Shown: piece after piece, positions 24,200 through 33,767 of the stretch
Numbering within the stretch: the first letter of the stretch is position 1
Layout: every line of letters starts with the position of its first letter
Assembly (NCBI GenBank): GCA_011321815.1
Contig: DROS01000036.1
Coordinates: forward strand, 16,471 to 80,470
Direction of reading: 5' to 3'
DNA from: Gammaproteobacteria bacterium
GTDB taxonomy: Bacteria; Pseudomonadota; Gammaproteobacteria; SZUA-152
DNA: 64,000 bases
Translations under genes and position numbers: made by a program
The notes under the pieces: model-generated
What the model saw: only the letters and a program-made list of their open reading frames with translations
Databases searched by the model: none
What the model was told of the DNA's origin: nothing

Positions 24200-25105
24200 T
24201 CAGGCTCCCAGGCTCATTGCCGCAGCCGCTGCGGCCGCACCCATGGCAGAAACAACCGCTGCCCCCATGCGGGCAAAACTGGAAGGGGGCAATGGTTTTA
24301 TGCCATCAGTATCCTCTGCGGCCAACTGCAAATGTTGCAAGGTGATATTTGAGGCGCCCTGGCCATAGGCGGCCATCAACATTTTATGTGCCAATACGTT
24401 GATTACCCGTGGCACACCCTGACTGATATGATGTAAACCCTCCACGGCATCCCGGTTAAACAACGGTTTTCCATGATAACCGGCAACCAATAAACGATGT
24501 GCAAGATAGCCCTCGATACCGTTAATATCGATGGTTTTCAGCTCCTGGGAAAAAGTAATGCGCTGACGTAACTGACGCAGTTTGTTTTGTGACAGCCGCT
24601 CATCCAGCTCAGGTTGCCCAAACAATACCACTTGAAGCAGCTTGCTTTTTTCGGTTTCCAGATTGGTTAACAAGCGCAAGGCCTCCATGGAATCATCCGG
24701 CAAGGCCTGCGCCTCATCCAGAAACAAAACCACCCGTTGGTCTTCGGCGTTTAACTTAATCAAACGATCATTAATCAATGATAAAATTCGATGCTGACCC
24801 ATGTTGCGGGAGTATTTGATACTCAGTTCATCAGCCAATGCCATGCGCAAACCTGCCGGTGTTAAACAGGGGTTCGGCAGGTAAGCGGTCACAAAATCAT
24901 CATCCAGAATATTCAATAATTTACGGCACAATAATGTTTTTCCAGTGCCCACTTCACCACTGATTTTTATAAACCCCTCTCCATTGCGCAGTGCTACCAA
25001 TAGAACATTTAAAGCTTCCTGATAACTCCCATAACAGTAAAAATAACTGGTATCGGGTGTAATTGCGAAAGGCATTTCCTTGATGTCAAAATGTTCCAGG
25101 TACAT
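24200..25105 (-). CDS. mshM: MSHA biogenesis protein MshM (ExeA-like AAA ATPase)
   Basis: 301 residues. Opens MYLEHFDIKEMPFAITPD as in ExeA/MshM proteins, then Walker A GEVGTGKTLL, Walker B VVLFLDEAQALPDD, and sensor FGQPELDERL. ExeA-type ATPases help place or assemble the outer-membrane secretin. The C-terminus ends in an alanine-rich tail (AAAAAAAMSLGA) that may be weakly membrane-associated. It lies between mshL and mshN, matching the Vibrio order. Confidence 0.9.
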   Translation of the reverse strand: MYLEHFDIKEMPFAITPDTSYFYCYGSYQEALNVLLVALRNGEGFIKISGEVGTGKTLLCRKLLNILDDDFVTAYLPNPCLTPAGLRMALADELSIKYSRNMGQHRILSLINDRLIKLNAEDQRVVLFLDEAQALPDDSMEALRLLTNLETEKSKLLQVVLFGQPELDERLSQNKLRQLRQRITFSQELKTIDINGIEGYLAHRLLVAGYHGKPLFNRDAVEGLHHISQGVPRVINVLAHKMLMAAYGQGASNITLQHLQLAAEDTDGIKPLPPSSFARMGAAVVSAMGAAAAAAAMSLGA

Positions 25106-25129
25106 AGGATTTTACCGTTGTTTTCATGT

Positions 25130-26911
25130 TTATTCCGCAGCCTTGTCACTAACATCTGGCGGCGAGCCAAGGTGGGTGATTCTTTCGAAACGCTCTGTTA
25201 CCTTTTGCATCTCATCAGTCCACACATTATCACTGTCGACAACAATCGGCCGTAATAAAATGACCAGTTCGCTTTTGCGGGTTATTTTCTTTTCATGCCG
25301 AAACAAACCACCTATCAATGGCAAATCACCAAACAAGGGCACCGACGTTTTTTTATTTCTGGTCTGGTTTTGCATCAAACCGCCAATCACCACCACCTGG
25401 CCGCTGCGCGCGCGCACAATGCTGTCAGATTCCCTGATCATACTCAGAGCCAGTGGGACACTAAGTTGGCTGATTGAAGACAGGCTGATTTGTTTGACAC
25501 GCTCGGTAACTTCACTGACGGACGGATGAATGTGCAAAGTCACCACATCGTCTTCGCTGATCTGTGGAATCACATCCAGGGCTACACCTGAAAAGAAAGG
25601 AGTCAATTCAACATTAACGGATTGATTGGCGCTGGCTCCACCCAATGCGGTGTTGGTATTCGTGTTGACATCGGTGACAAAAAACTCGTCAGTTCCCACT
25701 TTGATAACGGCCTTTTGATTATTGACTGTGGACACCCGGGGGCTGGAAAGCACATGTACATCACCCTGTGTTTTAAGAAATTCCAGGAAACCGGTGAAAT
25801 CACCAATATTGAGACTCATGGCAAACATACCACCAAAGGCTGAAGCGACATCCGAGCGCAGACTGGCCAGGTTGGTTGGATTCAGGGCATCGGTCTGCCC
25901 CTGTAAATTGCTGACGCCTGAAGTGAATACGCTGGAACCACCAAACTGCCCGGCAATAACGCTATCCCCATTTTTACCTTTACCCAGCGCAGACCAGTTG
26001 ACACCTGACTGGAAACCATCGCTGAGTTCCACTTCAAGAATTTTTGCCTCGAGAATCACCTGGCGCTCAATAATATCCTGTGTCGTCCGTAGATATTGTG
26101 ATACCGCACGTAATTCTGCGGGCATGGCGCGAACCACCACCATGCCCGACTGTGCATTTATAATCACCTTTCGTCCTTCTTCATTACCAATAATGGCCTG
26201 CAATGCCACCGTCAATTCTGTCCAGAAATTGGATACCGATCGGGTGCTCACCTGGCTGCCGGAAACCGCTGTGCTTCTGTTCGATGAACTGCTGTTATTT
26301 GTACCGGATCTGCTGCCTGTTCTGCCTGAACCCGAACGATTTTTTTGTGATGTCTGAACCTGTCCAGAGCTTACGCGGACATTTGATAATCCCGAGCGCT
26401 TTACATTGAGATAATCAATTGTAAATATTTTCGATCGCAGTTTGGCGGGCAACACCTCATAGCCATTGTTGATGCGATTGAATTCATAACCATAAATATT
26501 GCGCACGGTATCCATGACTTCATTAATGGTGGCGTTTTTCATGCTCAGGGATATTTTTCCTTTAATGTCAGGATGGGTAACCATGTTGTAAGGTGTATCT
26601 TTTACCAGGCTCATAAAAAATGTACGGGCATTGACATGATCAACCGTAATATCAAATCTGCGTTCTATTGGTTTCTGATTAATGCCGGAAAACTCAATAT
26701 TCAATGGAGGCATTAACGCAGCAGATACTTCTGGTGGCAAGATTTCAGGCTTGCTTTTTGTGGTGGATTGCCGGGTGTTTTTTTGCAGATTTTTATTGAT
26801 TTCATCTGCAACGCTTCCCCCGCGGGGAAGTTGTGACGCACATGATGTTAACAATAGTGCGGTAATTATCATTAATACAACATGCTGAATGGATTTTTTT
26901 CCGTGTTTCAT
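25130..26911 (-). CDS. mshL: MSHA secretin MshL
   Basis: 593 residues. Outer-membrane secretin through which the pilus exits. Lipoprotein signal with lipobox LLTSCAS (Cys24), periplasmic N-domains (AKLRSKIFTIDYLNV), a Ser/Gly/Asn-rich linker (about 205-240), and the C-terminal secretin domain with VHVLSSPRVSTVNNQKAVIK, a VVIGGLMQNQ element and VPLFGDLPLIGGLFRHE before a final VILLRPIVV. All the hallmarks of type II/IV secretins are present. Operon context as for mshK-mshM. Confidence 0.93.
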   Translation of the reverse strand: MKHGKKSIQHVVLMIITALLLTSCASQLPRGGSVADEINKNLQKNTRQSTTKSKPEILPPEVSAALMPPLNIEFSGINQKPIERRFDITVDHVNARTFFMSLVKDTPYNMVTHPDIKGKISLSMKNATINEVMDTVRNIYGYEFNRINNGYEVLPAKLRSKIFTIDYLNVKRSGLSNVRVSSGQVQTSQKNRSGSGRTGSRSGTNNSSSSNRSTAVSGSQVSTRSVSNFWTELTVALQAIIGNEEGRKVIINAQSGMVVVRAMPAELRAVSQYLRTTQDIIERQVILEAKILEVELSDGFQSGVNWSALGKGKNGDSVIAGQFGGSSVFTSGVSNLQGQTDALNPTNLASLRSDVASAFGGMFAMSLNIGDFTGFLEFLKTQGDVHVLSSPRVSTVNNQKAVIKVGTDEFFVTDVNTNTNTALGGASANQSVNVELTPFFSGVALDVIPQISEDDVVTLHIHPSVSEVTERVKQISLSSISQLSVPLALSMIRESDSIVRARSGQVVVIGGLMQNQTRNKKTSVPLFGDLPLIGGLFRHEKKITRKSELVILLRPIVVDSDNVWTDEMQKVTERFERITHLGSPPDVSDKAAE

Positions 26912-26913
26912 TT

Positions 26914-27300
26914 TTATTTCCCTTGTCTCAGTGACGCTGCCCGAGACAATGACTTAATATTTTTTTTCAACATCATTAATGTGATATCCCGTCTGCCGAT
27001 ACGTAGTCGTACCGCAGATGGTTGAATGCTTATTATTTTTGCCCCGTTAATATGCTCACCACGAGACACCACTTTGTTATTGATTACTGCCGCACGTCTT
27101 TGTGTGGATATCAATGTGGATGTCAGTATCCAGCGAGGTCGCTGGGTTTTATCAGACGATTTGGACGCTATTGTCGTTGTGGTGGGCGGACGTGTAGGAT
27201 CTTCCAATGCCGCTTGTAATGGCATAACCAATAGCAACGTTATTATGATGACGATGGACTGGATTCTCTTTAGAGGTTTACACACCGATCCAGCCCTCAT
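26914..27300 (-). CDS. mshK: MSHA biogenesis protein MshK
   Basis: 128 residues overlapping mshJ by 23 bases. A membrane/signal segment (SIVIIITLLLVMPLQAA) is followed by LEDPTRPP, the hallmark of MshK/PilP-type pilot proteins, and a small beta domain (LTSTLISTQRRAAVINNKVV, SRGEHINGAKI). It probably bridges the inner-membrane complex to secretin MshL, whose gene begins two bases after its stop. Confidence 0.82.
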   Translation of the reverse strand: MRAGSVCKPLKRIQSIVIIITLLLVMPLQAALEDPTRPPTTTTIASKSSDKTQRPRWILTSTLISTQRRAAVINNKVVSRGEHINGAKIISIQPSAVRLRIGRRDITLMMLKKNIKSLSRAASLRQGK

Positions 27301-27961
27301 GCAAGCTCAGAGTATGCACTGTGATCGCCACGCTGGCTTTTGGGTATTTTGTGACTTCGTATTCCACATTATCCCAATACAGGCTCCAGGACATATTTTC
27401 CAAGGCATGTAAATAATTCAATGTTTTGAAATAATCCCCCTCAAACACAATGCGTAAACCGTGTTTATAAATCTCCGGCTGATGTGTGCGGCTACGGTTT
27501 TTTTCATTTTCTGTTTTATTGCCCTCTTCTTCCGGAAATAGTGGTTGTACACCCAGGCTTTCCAGGCTGGTCAATACCAATCCACTTTCTGCGTGCAGCA
27601 TATCGCGCAATATGCCTGCCATTTGTGTTGGCTGAATAAATTCGATGGTCAGGTTTTTTTGTTGCTGCTTTAATTCTTCCAGCAGTGTTTGCAGTTCACT
27701 CACGCGGGCATTGATATGTTTGACTTGACTACCCTGTAATGCTGCGGACATTTCCCGGATTTTTCCGGTAATGGCTTCAGTTTGCTGACTGGTGTCATAC
27801 ATTTCGGCAATAATCTTTTTTTGCTGAATTTCCTGTGGGCTCAATAACAATGCATCCCACAGCAAAAACAGCACGACAATAATTCCCACCGCAATCAAGC
27901 TGCGCTCACGTAGCGAAAAGGTTTCAAAGCGCTCCCCCCAGGCTGTAAAACGATCTTTCAT
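27278..27961 (-). CDS. mshJ: MSHA biogenesis protein MshJ (PilO-like)
   Basis: 227 residues. A short cytoplasmic N-terminus, one membrane helix (LIAVGIIVVLFLLWDALLL), a coiled coil (about 70-100) and a small ferredoxin-like periplasmic domain (LVLTSLESLGVQPLF, IVFEGDYFKTLNYLHALENM). This is the PilO/GspM-type alignment subunit that pairs with the PilN-like protein encoded just upstream (ATGA-type overlap). Confidence 0.85.
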   Translation of the reverse strand: MKDRFTAWGERFETFSLRERSLIAVGIIVVLFLLWDALLLSPQEIQQKKIIAEMYDTSQQTEAITGKIREMSAALQGSQVKHINARVSELQTLLEELKQQQKNLTIEFIQPTQMAGILRDMLHAESGLVLTSLESLGVQPLFPEEEGNKTENEKNRSRTHQPEIYKHGLRIVFEGDYFKTLNYLHALENMSWSLYWDNVEYEVTKYPKASVAITVHTLSLHEGWIGV

Positions 27962-28593
27962 GGTGACACCTCTGTCAGGGGGCGGGCTTGTGGTGGTTCC
28001 GTGCCGGTATATACGACGAAATCAACAAAACGGGCATCAGGTTCTTTACGCTGAATTTGCAACAAGCCAAACTCGGTGCCACTCAATGCGCGCTCACTGG
28101 AGAGTTGCTGTAAAAATGTCGGCACCAGCGCCGCCTGCAAAGACCGGCCACGAATAACCAAACCCTCGCCACCTGCCTGTACGGTAAAACCTGTAAGCCA
28201 TACCCCTTTGGGAGCCTGACGGGAAAAACTTTCCAGATAATTTGAGACGCCACGTGTGTAACTGTCTTTTACCCGCGTCAAAGCGACGACAACTTTCTGC
28301 CGGGCCGCCAGTTCCTGCTCCAGACTGGCCAGAGCCAATTGCGGTGCCGTGTCTGTTTTCATTCCCGCCAGGCGCACACTCACTTCCGCCAATTGTGTGG
28401 AAAATTGTGTCTGTCGCTTTTTCAGCTGTGCCAAATCAGTTTCCATTTGTTGGGTCTGTTGCACGCTCCAGCCGTACATCATGATCAGCACCACCAGCAC
28501 TGCTGCACAAGTCTGGATTAATACCCTGAACGACAGCAGTTTCCGTTCTTTGCGGAAGATGGGCTGAAATAAATTGACCTGCTGGTTGATCAT
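27958..28593 (-). CDS. MSHA biogenesis protein, PilN-like (MshI2 type)
   Basis: 211 residues. Starts MINQQVNLFQPIFRKERK; the 'VNLF' motif is the PilM-binding peptide of PilN-type proteins. One membrane helix (IQTCAAVLVVLIMMYGW) is followed by a coiled coil (MKTDTAPQLALASLEQEL) and a PilN-type periplasmic domain (LESFSRQAPKGVWLTGF). It is the first gene of the locus. Some genomes fuse or name it mshI2; I leave the symbol empty. Its PilM-like partner lies at the other end of the locus (11575-12543). Confidence 0.82.
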   Translation of the reverse strand: MINQQVNLFQPIFRKERKLLSFRVLIQTCAAVLVVLIMMYGWSVQQTQQMETDLAQLKKRQTQFSTQLAEVSVRLAGMKTDTAPQLALASLEQELAARQKVVVALTRVKDSYTRGVSNYLESFSRQAPKGVWLTGFTVQAGGEGLVIRGRSLQAALVPTFLQQLSSERALSGTEFGLLQIQRKEPDARFVDFVVYTGTEPPQARPLTEVSP

Positions 28594-29629
28594 GCCTGCT
28601 CTGCATCCTTTTGAAATTCTGTGTAGCCATTTTTGCGCGGAATTTTCTTACCCAGAAACGTGCCCAAATTATTCTGTGCACGTTCCTAACTCATTGAACC
28701 TCAGTCGAATAGCGAAAATTCTATGGCGTAACCCAATAGCGACACCCTGGCTGGCAAGCTTGAGTGCACTGTGCGCTGTGTCACAAAACTTAAATCTGGA
28801 TCAAGACAGGGTGTTTCAGCTTTACCACTGCTGAAACCCATTTTTTTCGTCTTGAAAAGCAGAAGGAAAATATCTGCATTTTGATGTCCGTCACCCAATC
28901 TGGAATCACTCGGATTTCCCGTAAAACTTGATTGGCTATGCGGATATACGTTCAGGTGCGCATATTTTTTTGCAGCCGGGAACAACAAAAAAGAGCGGGT
29001 ATGAAATTAGCGACATCTGCCCCAAACCGGATACTTTGCCGAATCGAAACCAGTGGTTTTTGATTTGTCCCGGACTTTCCAATTTGGAAAACGAGGGAAC
29101 CTGATAGTGGGAAATAGCGTTTATAGGTTATTGCGTAATAAAAACTGCTTTTATATCAATGACAAAGGTTTTTGTTTTTCTGTATTTTTACACAACTCGT
29201 GTCAGGTATGTGACCAGTGTCACAGTGTTTTTGCCGCAATTCCCGGAGCATACAGAGCAGTCATGCAAACTATGCTTTACGCAACAAACAGCTTCTCTTC
29301 GGCGGCGTATTGCTTGAGAGCGTGTTGCAACGCGGGGAAAACAGGGTCAGGGAAGCCGCGATAATAAAGCATGGCTAACAATATTAAAAAATGTGTTGTC
29401 TGCCGTAATGACAGATGCACGCTGGCCGATACCGTATCAAAGGCTAAACATAGTTGGGGTAAATACACATGATGTATGACGTTAAAAAACAACAATCGCT
29501 GAAGTTTGCTGTTTGCACACACGGTGACAACGGCATGGACACCTGCTTACGCCCGCTGAGCTGTTTCGTTTTTCCGCATGCAAATATTAATTTTGCCTCC
29601 ACCCAATCCAGCTTTTAAGGATGCACAAC
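28594..29629. other. Divergent intergenic region between the msh operon and the exported triad
   Basis: About 1 kb holding both promoters. An inverted repeat at 28657-28684 is listed separately. A short minus-strand frame at 29277-29375 (MLYYRGFPDPVFPALQ, ending in EEKLFVA and TAA) looks locally gene-like but is only 32 codons from its ATG and has no convincing start; I do not call it. Nothing else recognised. Confidence 0.5.
28657..28684. promoter_or_regulatory. Inverted repeat AACGTGC-N14-GCACGTT upstream of the msh operon
   Basis: Two perfect 7-base half-sites separated by 14 bases lie 64-91 bases before the first msh gene. The centre-to-centre spacing is two helical turns, suitable for a dimeric regulator. 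The regulator is unknown. Confidence 0.4.
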
Positions 29630-30844
29630 ATGAGCACTAAAATTTTCCCACAAGACTTTTCACAAAAAATGGTCCGCACAGCACTTGCCCTGGTTTTGTC
29701 GGCAACGTTTGCTGGCAGCGTGCTGGCTGGTGAACGCGAACAGGCCAAACGGATTCACGACCGGCTGGCTGGCGTGCCTCCCAGTGATGCCGTGCTCACG
29801 GCCATGCAGGCCGACATCAGTGGTGGTGATGCCAACGCCGCTGCGCTCAAAGCTTTGAATAATCCCAATTTTTATCGGGTGACACTGAAAAACTTCATTA
29901 CTCCATGGACCAACGAAGCACAGACGACATTCGAGCCGCTTAACGATTATACCGCTACGGTAATTGGTATTATTCGCGACGATTATGATTTCCGCACCAT
30001 TCTTTACGGTGATATTCTTTACACAGCAAATACCGCCGGGCTGCCGCCATATTCCCCCAGCAGCAATGCTCATTACAAGGAAATGGAAGACCGCGGCGTC
30101 AACCTTATGACTGATCTGGTGGAAACCACCCAGACAGACCCGGCCACCCTCAACCTGCCAGCAGGTGCAGCAGCCGGTGTGCTTACCACCCGTGCCGCCG
30201 CCAAAGCCTTTTTTGTGGATGGCACCAACCGCGCCATGTTTCGCTTCACCATGCTCAATCATTTATGCAATGACATGGAGCAAGTGAAAGACTCCAGTTA
30301 TAGTCCAGACCGTGTTCGTCAGGACGTTTCCCGTAGCCCAGGTGGCGACAGCCGCATCTACATGAATGCCTGCGTTGGTTGTCACAGCGGCATGGACCCC
30401 ATGACCCAGGCCTTTGCCTATTACGACTACACCTATCCTATGAACGGTAATGAACCCGATTACGAAGCCGGGCAAATGGTTTATTCCGGCGGTGTTGTAC
30501 AGCCCAAATATCTGCAAAACAGCAACAATTTTGAATATGGCTACGTTACTCCCAACGATAACTGGGATAACTACTGGCGCACCGGCCGTAACAGTGCGCT
30601 GGGTTGGGACAGCGCATTAACCGGTAGTGGAAGTGGTGCGTCGTCCATGGGGCAGGAGCTGGCGCACAGCGATGCCTTCGCCCGCTGCCAGGTCGAAAAA
30701 GTGTTCAAAGCTGTGTGCTTGCGAGCACCGGTCGACGCCACAGACCGTGCGCAAATCAACACCATGATCACGACCTTTCGGGGTAATGGCTACAAGCTGA
30801 AACAGGTATTTGCAGACTCTGCCGTATTCTGCATGGGTAATTAA
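29630..30844 (+). CDS. Exported single-haem protein, first gene of the exported triad
   Basis: 404 residues from ATG at 29630; the ATG nine bases earlier is too close to the AAGGA ribosome site. Signal peptide ALALVLSATFAGSVLAG. One c-type haem site CVGCHSGMDP (about 250-254) preceded by FRFTMLNHLC, VRQDVSRSPGGDSRIYMNA, and a domain reminiscent of the haem-associated DUF1588/DUF1585-like regions of environmental bacteria. The ending YKLKQVFADSAVFCMGN and paired cysteines suggest disulfides. Located in the periplasm or on the surface. It is followed by a LamG lipoprotein and a Tat-exported protein; the three look like an operon. Molecular function unknown. Confidence 0.75.
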   Translation: MSTKIFPQDFSQKMVRTALALVLSATFAGSVLAGEREQAKRIHDRLAGVPPSDAVLTAMQADISGGDANAAALKALNNPNFYRVTLKNFITPWTNEAQTTFEPLNDYTATVIGIIRDDYDFRTILYGDILYTANTAGLPPYSPSSNAHYKEMEDRGVNLMTDLVETTQTDPATLNLPAGAAAGVLTTRAAAKAFFVDGTNRAMFRFTMLNHLCNDMEQVKDSSYSPDRVRQDVSRSPGGDSRIYMNACVGCHSGMDPMTQAFAYYDYTYPMNGNEPDYEAGQMVYSGGVVQPKYLQNSNNFEYGYVTPNDNWDNYWRTGRNSALGWDSALTGSGSGASSMGQELAHSDAFARCQVEKVFKAVCLRAPVDATDRAQINTMITTFRGNGYKLKQVFADSAVFCMGN

Positions 30845-30922
30845 AAACAAGACACGAACAATCAATTTATTAGTGGACACGCTGGTAAAAGGTGCCATAA
30901 CAGGTTTTTTTGGAGCATTACA

Positions 30923-33715
30923 ATGAACATTCCAAGCCGTACAACTCTCCGCATGAAATATCAGCCATGGTCGCTGCCACTTATCCTGCTTAGTGGTTTG
31001 CTGTTGTCAGCCTGTGACAGTGTGTCCAATGAACCAACTGTCACTGGTGGTAGCAGTGGCAGTACCGCCGCGGCTTATAGCGGAAATGCTTGCAATGCAG
31101 TTGCCACCGATCCTACGGCGATAGAGGATATTTGCAATTTCCAGACCGAATTTTGGGCCAAGATGCTTGATGCCGGTAATTGCGAAAATTGTCACAACAC
31201 CGAAGCTGGCAGTGTGGAGCCTTATTTTCTGGATACGGCTGATGTTAATACTGCTTATGGCCAAATAATCAGCCGTAACTTGATTGACCGCAGTGCGCCG
31301 GGTAACTCAGCACTGATTGCCAGAATCAATACCGGCCACAATTGTGGCAGTGCCAGCGCCTGTAGCGCGCTTGCCGACAGTGCCACTACATACATCACTA
31401 ACTGGGTCAATGGTGGCGTCGCCGGTGGAGGCACGGGCAATGCAACCAATATCATCGCGCTCACCCCACCAACGATTAAAAACACCGGGGCCAGTAAAAA
31501 CTTTCCTGATCCGGCAGCTTCCGCGCCTGCCAGCTTTGATGGCGTGCATACTTTGCTGACGACTTATTGCGCCGATTGCCATCGGGACTCAGCACCTGTA
31601 CCGCAGGCTCCCTTCTTCGCTGATGCCGACAGAGATGTTGCTTACAATGCCATTGTTACCGGACAGAAAATCAGTTTGGATATCCCACGGGATTCGCGTC
31701 TGGTGGTGCGTATGGATGAAGGTCACAACTGCTGGGATTTAAGCAGCACCCTGCAACAGGCTGTTACGGAAGGCCGTAAAAACTGCGCCGTACTAATGGA
31801 GCAGGCTATTGTTGCCTTTGCCGACACCATTGATACCACAGAGGTGAATGCCAACTGGGTAACCAGCAAGGCGCTGACGTTGCTCGAAGGCACCGTTGCC
31901 AGTGGTGGTACCCGTGATGATTCCAGCACCATCGCCCTGTACGAATTCAAAGCGGGGTCCGGTGCCACCATACAAGACACCAGCGGTGTAGGTGTGCCCC
32001 TTGATCTCAAACTCTTTGGCAACGAAGGTACCGATTATCGTTGGGTAGGTGGCTGGGGTATAGAATTTCTCACCAGCAGCGCAAAGGCCCAGGCCACCAC
32101 GCAGGACAGCCGTAAACTGCTGACCCAGATTCTTGGCAGCGGCGCCTATTCTATCGAAGCCTGGGTGGTTCCCGCCAATGTGTCGCAAGGCGATAACAAT
32201 CCTGCGCGTATCATCAACTACTCAGGCGGCTCCAATGAGCGTAACTTCACTCTGGGCCAGGCTGAATACCGTTATGCATTCATGAACCGCAGTTCCGCAG
32301 AACCAAGCGCCAATGGCAACACTCTGCTCACTGATGACATGGATGAAGACCTGCAATCCACTCAGCAGCATGTTGTGGTTACCTTTAGCCTGTCGGAAGG
32401 CCGCAAGATATATGTCAATGGTGTTGATGTATCCACCATCGGCAACGATATGGGATCAACTGACCCACTGCTTCCTGCGGGTAATCTGGCGGGCTGGGAC
32501 CCCACCTATGCTTTCAGCATGGGCAATGAGGCAGATTTCAGCGAACCCTGGCAAGGTAAACTCCGTCTGGTGGCCATACACAATCGTGCAATGACTCCGG
32601 CGCAAGTCCAGCAGAATTTCGAGGCTGGTGTGGGACAAAAATTCTTCCTCATGTTCAGCGTCAGCGACCTGGTAGGTGATTCCAACTGCTTTCTGGCCTC
32701 GGCGGTTACTTCCGCCAATCCCGATGGTGATCAGTGCTTCGTTTACTTCATAGCCAGCCAGTTTGATAATTACAGTTATTTGTTCACCGAGCCGACCTTT
32801 ATTAGCCTCAATCCTGCCTTTACCCCTAATAACACGGTAATCCGAGGCATGCGTATTGGGCTCAATGGCAAGGAGCCTGCCAGTGGTCAGGCTTACATTA
32901 ATCTTAACACTACGATTAATGCGACCGATTTCGATAGCACAACAGGGAAACAAGTCTTATCCGATGTTGGTACCATTATCGCCTTGGAAAAAGGCGCCAA
33001 CGCCGATGAGTTTTTCCTTACTTTCGAAAACTTCGGTAGCAAACAAAATGCCCGCGTTCCGGCCATTTGTGGCGGTACCTTGAGCTGTGACACTACGGTG
33101 GTGGACGGTACGCCGGTTCCTGACGTTGGCCTGCGCACCTTTGAAGAAATTCTTTTGTCCATGTCAGCGATGACCGGTGTTGATCCTTATCTGCCACAAT
33201 TCTCCAGCGTACTGGAAACCTATTACAAAGAAGACGCAGGCATTGTTTCTGGTATCAAGCAGCAGTTACCCGCCGCGGAAAGTGTCAGTGGCTTCCTTTC
33301 TGCACACGAAATGGGAATAGCCCAGCTGGCCATTGCCTATTGTGATGCCCTGGTGGAAGACAGCGCCCTGCGGGATGCCTTTTTTGGCCCTGGCTTTGGC
33401 TTTAACAGCAACGTAGCTACAGCCTTCTCTGGTATTGCGGAAAAAAACCAGATTGCAGATGGCCTGTACAACAACATGGTTGGCATTGGGGGTACAGCAC
33501 TCAGCAACATGCCCAGCCTCACAGAACTCAGGACGGAATTGGTTGGTCCGGATGACGCAGGTGCACCTGCCGGCCATCCAGGCAATCTGTTTGACCGTCT
33601 GCTGGCGATCTGTACCGCCGATCCGGCCTGCACTAATGATGCTGCCCGTACCCGCGCCATGGTTAAAGCGATGTGCACCACGACTCTGGGTAGCGCGGTA
33701 ATGGTCATTCAATAA
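30923..33715 (+). CDS. LamG-domain lipoprotein with two c-type haem motifs
   Basis: 930 residues; ribosome site GGAG before ATG. Lipobox LLLSACDS (Cys31), then two CxxCH sites, CENCHN (near 90) and CADCHRD (near 217), each in a small cytochrome-like unit with further paired cysteines (GHNCGSASAC and GHNCWDLSS). A LamG/concanavalin-like domain follows (SIEAWVVPANVSQG, NEADFSEPWQGKLRLVAIHN) around 330-570. The C-terminal third has DPYLPQFSSVLETYY and a cysteine-rich end (LLAICTADPACTND). It combines electron transfer and polysaccharide/protein-binding modules on one lipid-anchored chain. Known architectures of this kind occur in planctomycete cytochrome-LamG proteins; the exact role is unknown. 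Confidence 0.75.
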   Translation: MNIPSRTTLRMKYQPWSLPLILLSGLLLSACDSVSNEPTVTGGSSGSTAAAYSGNACNAVATDPTAIEDICNFQTEFWAKMLDAGNCENCHNTEAGSVEPYFLDTADVNTAYGQIISRNLIDRSAPGNSALIARINTGHNCGSASACSALADSATTYITNWVNGGVAGGGTGNATNIIALTPPTIKNTGASKNFPDPAASAPASFDGVHTLLTTYCADCHRDSAPVPQAPFFADADRDVAYNAIVTGQKISLDIPRDSRLVVRMDEGHNCWDLSSTLQQAVTEGRKNCAVLMEQAIVAFADTIDTTEVNANWVTSKALTLLEGTVASGGTRDDSSTIALYEFKAGSGATIQDTSGVGVPLDLKLFGNEGTDYRWVGGWGIEFLTSSAKAQATTQDSRKLLTQILGSGAYSIEAWVVPANVSQGDNNPARIINYSGGSNERNFTLGQAEYRYAFMNRSSAEPSANGNTLLTDDMDEDLQSTQQHVVVTFSLSEGRKIYVNGVDVSTIGNDMGSTDPLLPAGNLAGWDPTYAFSMGNEADFSEPWQGKLRLVAIHNRAMTPAQVQQNFEAGVGQKFFLMFSVSDLVGDSNCFLASAVTSANPDGDQCFVYFIASQFDNYSYLFTEPTFISLNPAFTPNNTVIRGMRIGLNGKEPASGQAYINLNTTINATDFDSTTGKQVLSDVGTIIALEKGANADEFFLTFENFGSKQNARVPAICGGTLSCDTTVVDGTPVPDVGLRTFEEILLSMSAMTGVDPYLPQFSSVLETYYKEDAGIVSGIKQQLPAAESVSGFLSAHEMGIAQLAIAYCDALVEDSALRDAFFGPGFGFNSNVATAFSGIAEKNQIADGLYNNMVGIGGTALSNMPSLTELRTELVGPDDAGAPAGHPGNLFDRLLAICTADPACTNDAARTRAMVKAMCTTTLGSAVMVIQ

Positions 33716-33767
33716 GAGTTGAGTTCACGCAAACAAGCAACAGACAGACGTATTTGAGGATAAGACG

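Noticed and set aside
29277..29522. 81-codon minus-strand frame in the msh/triad gap
   Set aside because: Only its last 32 codons look gene-like and there is no good start; could be a remnant but support is too weak.
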